DNA of 10,872 bases, taken from Acidithiobacillus montserratensis. GTDB lineage: Bacteria > Pseudomonadota > Gammaproteobacteria > Acidithiobacillales > Acidithiobacillaceae. The position numbers and the translations under genes are program-made. A model generated the notes under the pieces. It saw nothing but the letters and a program-made list of their open reading frames with translations. It ran no database searches and was not told the origin of the DNA. Of the stretch, positions 1 to 8,071 are shown piece after piece; position 1 is the stretch's first letter, and each line of letters begins with the position of its first letter. Where the stretch lies: positions 1-10,872 of the forward strand of contig NZ_JABBOU010000067.1 in the NCBI RefSeq assembly GCF_018853465.1, written 5' to 3'.

Positions 1-1
1 T

Positions 2-1609
2 GACAAGGCCAACCGCCTTGATGAAACCGAGTTGGCTGCCGGCCTGCGTCTTAAAGATGCCATGCAAGCGTATGGTTACTATGATGCAAAATGGAAAGTC
101 AGCACTGAAACATCAGGCAAAAAACAGGATTTGCTGCGTTTTTCCATAACACCCGGTCAGCCGATACGTGTGCGCAAAATAGATCTTCAGAAAACCGGGA
201 CCGGGAGTAATATACCTGTCATTACCCGCCTTTTTAATCAGTTTCCATTAAAAGATGGAGCCGTTCTTGATCAGATTGATTATGAAGAATGGAAAGGCAA
301 AGCTATAGCCGTTTTAAATAAACAGGGATACGCCAAAGCTGAATATACCCGTCACGAGATTCTGATTGATAAAAAAGCATTCTGGTCAGAAATTTATCTG
401 TGGCTGAATACCGGTCCGCGTTTTCGTTTTGGGTCGATCACGGTGCATGGTGCCGTGCATTATCCACGATGGTTTGTTGAACGTTATGTGTCTTTCAAAC
501 CCGGCGACTGGTATGCGCCTGCGGCTTTGGCTGTTACCCAGAGCAATCTTCGCAATGCAGATCGTTTTTCGGATATTTCTGTGCATGGGGATATCCATGC
601 AGAAAAAAATAATACCGTACCCGTCATTATCAATCTGAAAAGCATGCCTGCCCAACATATCAAGGTTGGTGCTGGTTACAGCACGGATATAGGCCCCAAT
701 GCGGCGTTAATTTATGATAATTACAATGCTTTTGACCAGGCTCAGCATGTGCGCGTTTCTATTTTGGCTGCCCAGTTGAATAAAAACGCCAGTATCTTAT
801 ATAAATGGCCTATCGGCAAGAATATCGGTTCAGAGTATGTTGCACAAGCCAGCTACCAGAATCAAACACTCACGGCCTATGATAGTAATGAGCTCTTGGC
901 TAGTGCCGGTCGTCAATGGACTTTACGGGATGACAACAATCGTAATCGCAGCAGTACACTAGAAGCTTTGCTCAATTTTGAGCAAGCGAATTATACTGTA
1001 GCCGGCGAAGTAAATAACAGTTTTTATATTTATCCGTCTTTGCAATATACAGTCCAGGATTTTCGCAACATATTGCGGCCAATTTCCGGTTATTCACTGA
1101 CTGCACGCACTGAAGGGGCCAGTAAAATATGGGGCAGCAGTGCCGATTTTGTTCGCTTCAGCGCGCGTGGTACCTGGCGCGCCCGCCTGTCCAGACAATG
1201 GGTGCTGGGTACCAGGGCTAAACTGGGAGCGATGTGGTTAAACGGTCCGATCACGGCGTTACCGCCAAACTTACGGTTTTTTGCGGGGGGACAAAACAGC
1301 CTTCCCGGATATGCCTATCAATCACAGGGGCCTCTGGATAGCGATGGCGCTGTGGAAGGTGGCCGTCTGCTGGCTGTTGCCGGCGTGAATATCCAACGTT
1401 TTGTGAGTAAAAACTGGGCTGTTGTGGCTTTTTATGATGCCGGCAATGCTTTTAACAGTTTTTCCAATGTCCGCCTGCTCCAGGATGTGGGACTGGGTTT
1501 TCGCTGGTATTCCCCGGTAGGACCAATCCGCTTTGATCTGGCTCATCCGCTGGTAAATCCGCAAGCGCCAGCAGTACGGATTGCCTTTTCGGTGGGATTC
1601 AGTCTGTGA
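2..1609 (+). CDS. tamA: TamA, Omp85-family translocation and assembly module subunit (5' end cut by window edge)
   Basis: This is the outer-membrane half of the Tam system, which works with the inner-membrane-anchored TamB in outer-membrane assembly and lipid traffic. The frame is open to the left edge (535 residues seen), so the signal peptide and the start of POTRA 1 are missing. Counting from the edge, residues 1-52 end POTRA 1 (GYYDA motif), about 55-136 are POTRA 2, about 141-212 POTRA 3 with the family-typical GPRFRFG stretch at its border, and 218-535 are the 16-strand barrel, beginning near KVGAGYSTDIGP. The usual (V/I)RG(F/Y) motif of barrel loop 6 reads LPGY here (residues 434-437), so the conserved Arg is Pro. 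The frame is otherwise intact. The stop codon overlaps the start of tamB, which fits the usual tamAB operon. Confidence in the family is high; activity with the altered motif is uncertain. Confidence 0.93.
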   Translation, partial: DKANRLDETELAAGLRLKDAMQAYGYYDAKWKVSTETSGKKQDLLRFSITPGQPIRVRKIDLQKTGTGSNIPVITRLFNQFPLKDGAVLDQIDYEEWKGKAIAVLNKQGYAKAEYTRHEILIDKKAFWSEIYLWLNTGPRFRFGSITVHGAVHYPRWFVERYVSFKPGDWYAPAALAVTQSNLRNADRFSDISVHGDIHAEKNNTVPVIINLKSMPAQHIKVGAGYSTDIGPNAALIYDNYNAFDQAQHVRVSILAAQLNKNASILYKWPIGKNIGSEYVAQASYQNQTLTAYDSNELLASAGRQWTLRDDNNRNRSSTLEALLNFEQANYTVAGEVNNSFYIYPSLQYTVQDFRNILRPISGYSLTARTEGASKIWGSSADFVRFSARGTWRARLSRQWVLGTRAKLGAMWLNGPITALPPNLRFFAGGQNSLPGYAYQSQGPLDSDGAVEGGRLLAVAGVNIQRFVSKNWAVVAFYDAGNAFNSFSNVRLLQDVGLGFRWYSPVGPIRFDLAHPLVNPQAPAVRIAFSVGFSL

Positions 1610-4600
1610 TGCGCCTGCGTCATGGAGTGTTTTTGCTGTTCATAGTGGTCTTGGGGACTTTATTTGGTGCTTTATTCTGGTTACTGGACAGCAATGATGG
1701 TGCCCGCTGGTTGTTGGCCCGGATTCCACATTTAAAGGTAGAGAGAGTCAGCGGAACTCTTGCAGAAGGCCTGGATATCCATCATCTACAATGGTCCAAT
1801 GGCTCCATGCACTTTTATGCCCATCAATTGCAATGGGATTTGCATGCCAGCCATTTGTTATGGGGAGAACTGGATCTCGAGAATCTAAAAATCCTCGATA
1901 GCCAACTGCATTTGCCAGCCGCCTCCAAACAACCCACTCGCCTGAATCTTGAATGGCCAGCCTTGCCCTTATGGACCCAATTTATCGCTATTCGTCTCAA
2001 CTCGCTGTCTCTCCAAAAACTGCATGTCTGGCAAGGCCAAAAATCATCCTTCATACTCACTCAGGCGACATCGAAAAGCCTTGCCTGGCAACATGGTAAT
2101 CTTCATATCCAGCAGTTGCAGGCCGGTACTCCCGAAGGACAGCTTCATCTTTCGGCACAAATAGGCATGGAGAAGCGAAGTATCAAAACGGAGGGAATGT
2201 GGATACCAACCGCCGCTGCCGGAAAAAAGACACAGCTGCAATGGCATATTCTCTGGCATGATATGGATAAAAATGCCTTTGGAGGTCCCGTTCGGCTGCA
2301 ATGGACTCAGAATCATGCAACCAGCATTCTGCGCTGTGAGACACGCATCGAAGCTCACCAGATTACCTTGAATGCCATGACCATTCAAAATCCGGCTTTA
2401 AGCAAGATCGCCAAAGCACATTGGATAATCAATCTTCCCGATAATACAGCGGGTAATTTCACGGTTCATGGAAAATTGGAACAGCTGCTGATCAAGGATA
2501 TTCCTCCATCCTTACCTATGGGTGCCCTCTCACTGGCCATTCGTCTGCATGGTAATTCCCGGCAATATCAAGGTGTTTTGTCTGCGCAAGGCTCAGCAGA
2601 ATTTGGTGGTATTGAAGGCCATTTAAAAGGGAGTAATCGCGAATTAGCCTACAATTACCAGGGGAATATCCTGGGTGCCACACTCTTACCGGCTCAGTTG
2701 CAGATTCAATGGCAACCCCGGATCAAGGTTAGTGGAGATTTCCGCATCCGGACTCTGCCTATAAAAAGTATAGCCCAGCAGATACCGGGGCAATTGTCCG
2801 GCGATCTGGCAATTAATGCGACTCAGGAGGGGAAAATTATACGTGGTCACTTGCAATTGACGCTGTTGCCCAGCCAGATTTATCAAAAAAATTTGCAAGG
2901 TAAGGCCGAAGTGCAATTTTCAGGAAATCAGTGGAATTTGCAAAACGCCGATTTTCGTGGTCCGGGTATTCAACTGACTGCTTCCGGAAACTTGCAGCAG
3001 CGATTGTCCTTTATCGTGCATGTTGCCGATTGGCAGGGATTATTGCCGGGTGCTCGTGGCTCTACGAATATGGAAGGTTGGCTCGCACAAAACCGGCAGG
3101 CCTGGCTGGGTCGAATCCAAGCTCATGCGCAAGGACTCGGCTATTCTGGTATTACCATCCATAGTCTGAAAACCTTGGCCACCCTGCAAGCAGGAAATCA
3201 ACTGCAAGCCCGTTTAGATTTACAGGGTGTGGATTACGGAAAACATCAGGGTAATATACAGGCAGAGGCTCGGGGGCCACTCACTGGACTTAAATGGGGT
3301 ATCCATGCCCAGGCTGATGGTAATCATTTATTGCTGACTGGACTGTTGAAGCACTCCCCGGTGGCGTGGCGCCTGCTCCTGGAGCAAACCCATCTTCAGA
3401 GTGCGCAATGGGGAGACTGGCAACTGGACAATCCCGCCAGCTTATCCTGGAGTGCTGGTGCCATGCGCATAAGTCCGCTAATTGTTCAGGATAACCGTGG
3501 CTCTAAAATCAGCGCGCAAGGGTTATACAATCCAGCCTCTAACCTTGCGGACTTGAATCTGGATATTTTTTCTCTGCCGCTGGATTTACATGACCATACG
3601 GATGAAATGTCGCTGGAAGGTTATGTGAATGCACAGGTAAAAGCCCAATGTCACGGCGTTTGTCATGCTGATTGGCACTGGGATTTTCAGAAAACCCAAT
3701 TACATTGGCTGGCAGATGCAGAGCATCAATCAGCAGATTTGCAGCAGTTCAGCGGTCAAGTACAGTGGCAGCCCCACAATCTGACGGTTCATGCTGATCT
3801 CAAGCTGCCTCAAAACTGGGGATCAGCGCAGCTACATCTGTTCAGCCCCATCACCCTTGCTCTGCCCTGGCGCTGGAATCAGCAAGCCCCCTTGCAAGGC
3901 ACGCTCAAAACCGAACTGGGCAGCCCTTTTTTTGCCGCCCTACCCGTTGGTACCCTGAAAATGCGAGCGCAGGGTCAGGGATATGTTGATGGAGAGGTTT
4001 CCGGCACCTGGGCTGAGCCCAAATGGCATGGCTCTGCGCAACTTGAGGGGTTGGGTTTGTATGTGCCCCAAGCCGGATTGGATTTAGAAAAAGTCGGTGC
4101 CAAAATAGTAGCTAACGGTCAGGAAATACAAATTACCGAGCTACATGCCACATCCGGTACAGGGCAGATTTCCGGCACGGGTATGATTCATCTTCAACCA
4201 CAGACCCGTTTTGCCATGCAAATTACCGGACATGCATTCACTGCACTGAATCTCCCGCAGGTACAGGCGGCGGTCAGCCCTGATTTGCAGATTGATGGGT
4301 CTCTACAGAAAATTCATATCGGCGGGGTGATTCATACTAATCGCTTACGCATTCTGGGTACTGACTTTAATGGGCCCAAACCTTCCAGTGATGTGGTTTT
4401 TGTCAAAAACATCAAGAAAAATCATGCCGGTCCGGCGTTGGGCGTAAATTTGAAGGTCACCCTGGGAAATGACGCAAAAGTCCTGATTAGTGGTTTACGC
4501 GCCAATCTGGTCGGCAGTCTGGATGTGCTCATGCACGATGGAAACACCCCTGATGTGCAAGGCATTTTGCGTATGGTGGATGGTCATTATGATATTTATG

Positions 4601-5166
4601 GGCATAGTCTGGATTTTGAACGGGGTTCCATTAATTTTCATGGAGAGGCCAGTCAGGCCAATCTGGATGTGCTGGCCGTCAGAACCATCAAAAATTCGGA
4701 TAGTTTTGCCGTAGATAACACTCCCGTAAAAGCCGGGGTTCAGGTTACGGGAACGCTGCAAGTTCCCCAGGTGAATCTCTATTCCAGCCCTTCCATGTCT
4801 CAGGCGGATATTTTATCCTATCTAGTGCTGGGTACCCCCTCCAGCAGCCTGAACAATCAGGACGAATTACTTTCAGCAGCAGCAGGAACTCTCTTTTCCG
4901 CCAGCCGCGCGGCACTTTTCGGCAATAGTCTGAGCAATTCGGGCATTGATGTAGGTGTCACCTCTAATGGCCAACAGGGTTTATCCGGCGCCATGGTTAC
5001 CTTGGGCCATTACCTGACGCCCGATTTATATCTCAGCGTTGGTCAATCAGTGATGGGTGACGGTACCGTTGCCCGGCTGCGTTATCGGGTCAGTAAACAT
5101 ATTGAATTGCAAACAGAAAGCGGTACCCAAAATGGGGCCAATATATTTTACCGAATTGATTTTTAA
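1609..5166 (+). CDS. tamB: TamB, inner-membrane-anchored translocation and assembly module protein
   Basis: TamB is a long periplasm-spanning protein that bridges the inner membrane to TamA; family members form an extended beta structure with a hydrophobic groove and are linked to phospholipid transport and outer-membrane protein assembly. The 1185-residue product is close to the usual length of about 1200-1300. It has one N-terminal signal anchor (about residues 6-27, from HGVFLLF to WLLD), a long beta-rich middle with repeated short alternating strands, and the C-terminal TamB/DUF490 domain over about the last 300 residues, which includes YLTPDLYLSVG and ends in YRIDF, as typical. ATG 1609 shares one base with the tamA stop (TGATG); GTG 1606 is the alternative and would add one Met. 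The close overlap suggests coupled translation with tamA. No frameshift or internal stop is seen. Confidence 0.93.
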   Translation: MRLRHGVFLLFIVVLGTLFGALFWLLDSNDGARWLLARIPHLKVERVSGTLAEGLDIHHLQWSNGSMHFYAHQLQWDLHASHLLWGELDLENLKILDSQLHLPAASKQPTRLNLEWPALPLWTQFIAIRLNSLSLQKLHVWQGQKSSFILTQATSKSLAWQHGNLHIQQLQAGTPEGQLHLSAQIGMEKRSIKTEGMWIPTAAAGKKTQLQWHILWHDMDKNAFGGPVRLQWTQNHATSILRCETRIEAHQITLNAMTIQNPALSKIAKAHWIINLPDNTAGNFTVHGKLEQLLIKDIPPSLPMGALSLAIRLHGNSRQYQGVLSAQGSAEFGGIEGHLKGSNRELAYNYQGNILGATLLPAQLQIQWQPRIKVSGDFRIRTLPIKSIAQQIPGQLSGDLAINATQEGKIIRGHLQLTLLPSQIYQKNLQGKAEVQFSGNQWNLQNADFRGPGIQLTASGNLQQRLSFIVHVADWQGLLPGARGSTNMEGWLAQNRQAWLGRIQAHAQGLGYSGITIHSLKTLATLQAGNQLQARLDLQGVDYGKHQGNIQAEARGPLTGLKWGIHAQADGNHLLLTGLLKHSPVAWRLLLEQTHLQSAQWGDWQLDNPASLSWSAGAMRISPLIVQDNRGSKISAQGLYNPASNLADLNLDIFSLPLDLHDHTDEMSLEGYVNAQVKAQCHGVCHADWHWDFQKTQLHWLADAEHQSADLQQFSGQVQWQPHNLTVHADLKLPQNWGSAQLHLFSPITLALPWRWNQQAPLQGTLKTELGSPFFAALPVGTLKMRAQGQGYVDGEVSGTWAEPKWHGSAQLEGLGLYVPQAGLDLEKVGAKIVANGQEIQITELHATSGTGQISGTGMIHLQPQTRFAMQITGHAFTALNLPQVQAAVSPDLQIDGSLQKIHIGGVIHTNRLRILGTDFNGPKPSSDVVFVKNIKKNHAGPALGVNLKVTLGNDAKVLISGLRANLVGSLDVLMHDGNTPDVQGILRMVDGHYDIYGHSLDFERGSINFHGEASQANLDVLAVRTIKNSDSFAVDNTPVKAGVQVTGTLQVPQVNLYSSPSMSQADILSYLVLGTPSSSLNNQDELLSAAAGTLFSASRAALFGNSLSNSGIDVGVTSNGQQGLSGAMVTLGHYLTPDLYLSVGQSVMGDGTVARLRYRVSKHIELQTESGTQNGANIFYRIDF

Positions 5167-5184
5167 GCGTTACGGAAAGCATAC

Positions 5185-6294
5185 GTGCTAAAAAAGCAAA
5201 ACAGCATCATCCTGGTCGGAGCTGGCATCATGGGCTTACTTGCCGCCATGCGACTGGCTGAGGCCGGTTTCGAGGTCCGCATTGTGGACCGGGGACAAGC
5301 CGGTCAGGAGGCCTCCTGGGCGGGCGGGGGTATTCTCAGCCCCCTTTATCCCTGGTTTTACCCCCCGGAGTTACTACGTCTTTCGTTTTACAGCATGGCG
5401 TTGCACCAGGCACTCGCCGGGGAGCTCGAATCGCTGACCGGCATCGATCCTCAGTGGAGGCAGTCTGGACTGAGGATCATGGAGGGGGAACATGAAGACA
5501 TTCCGGATGAAATCCTTCGCTGGGCGCAACAATGGCAGCTGAATTGGCTGCTACAGGATCACCGGGATATCGGGGAGCGGTCACTCTGGTGTCCTGAGGT
5601 CGCCCAGGTGCGCAATCCTCGTTTACTATCCGCCCTCATGGCACGTTGTCGTCAATTGGGTGTCACCATCACCGAACATACCGAGGTCAGTGGCTTCAGA
5701 AAACTGCAAGGACGGTTCTGTGGGCTAGAAACAACCCAGGGGTTTATGTCCTCCGACTTCGCCATCGTCACGGCGGGCGCGTGGACGGGTAAATTGCTGG
5801 ACAATGTCGGTCTTCATCTGGAGATTTATCCAGTACGCGGGCAAATGCTCTTGTTACAAGGCCAAGCGGGTATGCTCCAATCAATGTTGATGCGCGATCA
5901 TCATTACCTGGTTCCCCGTCAGGACGGCTTGATTCTGGCGGGCAGCACCAGTGAAAACGTGCAATTTGATAAATCGGTTACTCCTGAAGCACGGCAAACA
6001 CTCTGGGATTTTGCCCATGATTATCTGCCTGATCTGAGCAGCGAACATATCATCAGGCAATGGTCGGGGCTGCGTCCCGGAAGTCATGATAGTGTGCCTT
6101 ATATCGGCCCTCTTCCCGGTTGGGAAGGATTGTACGTGGCTGCGGGGCATTTTCGTTATGGCCTCACCAATGCTCCGGCAACGGCAGAAATACTCGTGTC
6201 AATGCTCACCGATAGAAATCCGCCCATAGAGACTTCGCCTTATTTGCCGGCTACGCATCTTCGTAAAAAAACCAACTCTTCCCCTGAGACTTAG
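5185..6294 (+). CDS. thiO: Glycine oxidase ThiO, FAD-dependent (DAO family)
   Basis: ThiO oxidises glycine to iminoglycine (dehydroglycine) with oxygen, giving hydrogen peroxide; the imine feeds the thiazole branch of thiamine synthesis. The 369-residue protein begins with a Rossmann dinucleotide-binding loop, VGAGIMG at residues 11-17, and an acidic residue at the end of strand 2 (D35) for the FAD ribose. ASWAGGGIL (43-51) is the usual second FAD contact of this family. The C-terminal half has WSGLRPG (293-299), where R297 fits the substrate-carboxylate arginine of glycine oxidases, and GHFRYG (321-326) near the flavin. The start is GTG 5185, preceded by GGAAAG. It lies 18 bases after tamB with no terminator seen, so it is probably cotranscribed with tamAB; no other thiamine gene is in view. 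A related amino-acid oxidase is possible, but the motif set favours ThiO. Confidence 0.88.
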   Translation: MLKKQNSIILVGAGIMGLLAAMRLAEAGFEVRIVDRGQAGQEASWAGGGILSPLYPWFYPPELLRLSFYSMALHQALAGELESLTGIDPQWRQSGLRIMEGEHEDIPDEILRWAQQWQLNWLLQDHRDIGERSLWCPEVAQVRNPRLLSALMARCRQLGVTITEHTEVSGFRKLQGRFCGLETTQGFMSSDFAIVTAGAWTGKLLDNVGLHLEIYPVRGQMLLLQGQAGMLQSMLMRDHHYLVPRQDGLILAGSTSENVQFDKSVTPEARQTLWDFAHDYLPDLSSEHIIRQWSGLRPGSHDSVPYIGPLPGWEGLYVAAGHFRYGLTNAPATAEILVSMLTDRNPPIETSPYLPATHLRKKTNSSPET

Positions 6295-6340
6295 TTAGCG
6301 CTACAATTATAACTTGTTTAGAATTATAGTGAGGCCATCC
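6295..6340 (+). promoter_or_regulatory. AT-rich leader of the Fur-family gene with two ATTATA half-boxes
   Basis: This gap is clearly richer in A+T than its flanks. ATTATAA at 6306-6312 equals one half of the PerR box consensus (TTATAAT-N-ATTATAA), and ATTATAG at 6323-6329 repeats it 17 bases later in the same orientation; the second copy reads TATAGT as a weak -10. No matching left half-box is present, so an operator for the following regulator is only a guess. GAGG at 6331-6334 is the ribosome-binding site. Confidence 0.35.
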
Positions 6341-6766
6341 ATGGATCATCAGGATTGGAACAAGCAGCGGGTTTTGGAAATTTTGCGGGATGCAGGTGTC
6401 AATCCTACCAGCCAGCGTGTGGAGATCGGTTACGCCCTCTTCTCTTCTTGCGCCCACCTGTCTGCGGAAGAAATTATGCAACGTGTGAATGCGGATTATC
6501 CCGTGGTTTCCAAGGCTACGGTTTATAATACCCTTGGCTTGTTTGCCGACCATTCGCTGGTGCGTGAAGTCATTGTCGAACCAGGCAAGGTTTTTTACGA
6601 CCCGAATGTATCTCTGCATCATCATTTTTATCATGTGGATACCGGGCAATTACAGGATATCCCGGCCAGCGCTTTGCAAATCAGCAAGCTGCCGGATATT
6701 CCGGCGGAAACAGAAGTGGAAAATGTCGAGGTCGTCATCCGCCTGCGGCAGAAGACCACTCACTAA
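6341..6766 (+). CDS. Fur-superfamily metal-dependent repressor, PerR/Irr-like, without zinc cysteines
   Basis: This 141-residue protein is a DNA-binding dimeric repressor of the Fur superfamily. Residues 1-85 form the winged helix, with the recognition helix at VSKATVYNTLGLF (56-68), and 86-141 form the dimerisation/metal domain with HHHFYHVDTG (93-102). H39, D87, H93, H95 and D106 match the Bacillus subtilis PerR regulatory-site ligands H37, D85, H91, H93 and D104, each offset by exactly two; Asp at the last position is the PerR type, where Fur has Glu. The only cysteine is C37, so the structural CxxC pairs are absent, as in Irr and some zinc-site-free PerR proteins. Peroxide or iron/haem sensing is therefore an inference. 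ATG 6341 is chosen over TTG 6314 because GAGG stands 6 bases before it. It is followed by the tRNA gene, so it is probably transcribed alone or as the last gene of the thiO transcript. Confidence 0.88.
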   Translation: MDHQDWNKQRVLEILRDAGVNPTSQRVEIGYALFSSCAHLSAEEIMQRVNADYPVVSKATVYNTLGLFADHSLVREVIVEPGKVFYDPNVSLHHHFYHVDTGQLQDIPASALQISKLPDIPAETEVENVEVVIRLRQKTTH

Positions 6767-6785
6767 ACCGTTGGCAACACGGCCT

Positions 6786-6830
6786 GGGAAGGCAAACAGA
6801 ATTTCTGTAGGTTTCAGCTCTTGCCTTCTC
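6786..6830 (+). repeat. Nested inverted repeats between the regulator gene and the tRNA promoter
   Basis: GAAGGCAA (6788-6795) and TTGCCTTC (6821-6828) are perfect complements, and the stem extends to 10 pairs with one G-T. Inside them ACAGAA-T-TTCTGT (6796-6808) is a second perfect palindrome. There is no T run after it, so it is not a standard terminator. The right outer arm coincides with the -35 hexamer of the tRNA promoter. Confidence 0.5.
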
Positions 6831-6848
6831 GACGTAAATCCTTATAAT
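6821..6848 (+). promoter_or_regulatory. Sigma-70 type promoter of tRNA-Lys
   Basis: TTGCCT (6821-6826) and a perfect TATAAT (6843-6848) are separated by 16 bases, and the -10 lies 11 bases before the first base of the mature tRNA. The G/C-containing stretch after the -10 (GCGTTGCTC) resembles the discriminator of stable-RNA promoters under growth-rate control; that last point is inference. Confidence 0.75.
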
Positions 6849-6859
6849 GCGTTGCTCTT

Positions 6860-6935
<76 letters not shown>

Positions 6936-6946
6936 AAGAAAACAAA

Positions 6947-6977
6947 GGCTTAGATGTTAAATCTAGGCCATTTTTTT
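6947..6977 (+). terminator. Rho-independent terminator after tRNA-Lys
   Basis: A 9-pair stem, GGCTTAGAT (6947-6955) with ATCTAGGCC (6961-6969), contains a single T-G pair and has the 5-base loop GTTAA. It is followed after one base by seven Ts (6971-6977). It lies 11 bases past the encoded CCA and would end the tRNA transcript before the integrase gene. If the attachment site is in the tRNA, this terminator belongs to the island. Confidence 0.85.
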
Positions 6978-7004
6978 GTCTGTTTGATTTTACGCTCCAC
7001 TGGC

Positions 7005-7034
7005 GCGACACTGGGCTTGAAAAAGCACTGTCGC
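7005..7034 (+). promoter_or_regulatory. Inverted repeat just upstream of the integrase ribosome-binding site
   Basis: GCGACACTG (7005-7013) and CACTGTCGC (7026-7034) are complements except for one central position, separated by 12 bases. The right arm ends directly against the ribosome-binding site AGAGG (7035-7039). It could be an operator for the integrase or a recombination directionality factor, or an mRNA hairpin that limits ribosome access; the sequence does not decide between them. Confidence 0.4.
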
Positions 7035-7045
7035 AGAGGTGGCTC

Positions 7046-8071
7046 ATGGCAACAATTTCGGAAAGGCTGGATGACCGAGGACTGAGGATCGGCTGGCAGG
7101 TCAGAATCCGCAAGAGGGGTTTCCCTGCCCTCACCAAAACATTCCGCAATAAGGCCGAGGCCCAAGCCTGGGCCAAAGTGACGGAAGCCGAAATGGAGCG
7201 GGGACAGTGGCGGGACCGAACCGAGTCCGAGGCTACCACCCTGGTTGCGGCGCTTGATCGGTATGCCGAGGAAATCGCACCTCGGTCCAAAGACGGCGGT
7301 TTTCGGGTCAAAGGTTACATCCGTCAATGGAAGCAACGAAAGATCGCCCGCCTCTCGCTTGCCCGGGTACGATCCAAAGACGTGGCCGATGCCATTGCGG
7401 AAATGGAAACCGAGGGCAAGAGCGCCAACACCATCCGCCTCCACCTAGCAGTGATCTCACATCTTTACAGTGTGGCGGCTACCGAGTGGGGTATGGAAGC
7501 GCTGGCCAACCCTGTCCAGGCCGCCAAGGCCCGCAAGCCTAAGCTACCGCAAGGCCGGGATCGGCGCTTGGTGGGCGATGAAAAGCGACGGTTGTTGGAA
7601 GCCTGCACCCACGTCAACCCCGAACTGGCGGACATTGTGATCCTCGCCATTGAAACGGCCATGCGGCAGGGAGAAATCCTGAGCATGGAATGGATTCGGA
7701 TCAACTGGATTGACCACACCTGCTATCTGCCAGGTGAGCTGGTGAAGAACGAGACCGCGCGGATCGTTCCCCTGTCCGAGCGTGCGGAAGAGGCATTACA
7801 GCGGCAGCAAAGGCGCGGGACGAGCAAAGATGGCCAAGTCTGGAAATACACCAGCGACGGCTTGCGAGCCAGCTACAACAAAGCCGTGAAGCGGGCCGGG
7901 ATCGAGGGCTTGACCTTCCACGATTTGCGGCACGAGGCCACTAGCCGGTTTTGTGAGAAAGGGATTCCGATGATGACTGTACAGGCGATTACCGGCCACA
8001 AGACGACACAGATGTTAAAGCGGTACACCCATATCAGTGGGAAAACGCTGGTGGACGCAGTACGAGGATAG
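7046..8071 (+). CDS. int: Tyrosine recombinase / integrase of the island
   Basis: This enzyme cuts and rejoins DNA at the attachment site to insert or excise the island. The 341-residue protein has an N-terminal arm-type DNA-binding region (about 1-55), a helical core-binding domain (about 60-150) and the catalytic domain (about 170-341). All active-site residues are visible: R207 in AMRQGE, K234 in VKNE, H292 and R295 in HDLRHE, H318 in TGHK, and the nucleophile Y327 in KRYTH. ATG 7046 is chosen because AGAGG lies 6 bases before it; the frame is open back into the tRNA gene, but that part has no ribosome-binding site and encodes tRNA. It is convergent with the CD-NTase gene. The intact catalytic set argues that the island may still be mobile. 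Its exact family cannot be named from sequence alone. Confidence 0.93.
   Translation: MATISERLDDRGLRIGWQVRIRKRGFPALTKTFRNKAEAQAWAKVTEAEMERGQWRDRTESEATTLVAALDRYAEEIAPRSKDGGFRVKGYIRQWKQRKIARLSLARVRSKDVADAIAEMETEGKSANTIRLHLAVISHLYSVAATEWGMEALANPVQAAKARKPKLPQGRDRRLVGDEKRRLLEACTHVNPELADIVILAIETAMRQGEILSMEWIRINWIDHTCYLPGELVKNETARIVPLSERAEEALQRQQRRGTSKDGQVWKYTSDGLRASYNKAVKRAGIEGLTFHDLRHEATSRFCEKGIPMMTVQAITGHKTTQMLKRYTHISGKTLVDAVRG

Noticed and set aside
6768..6782. Small hairpin CCGT/ACGG just after the Fur-family stop codon as a terminator
   Set aside because: The stem has four pairs and no T run follows.
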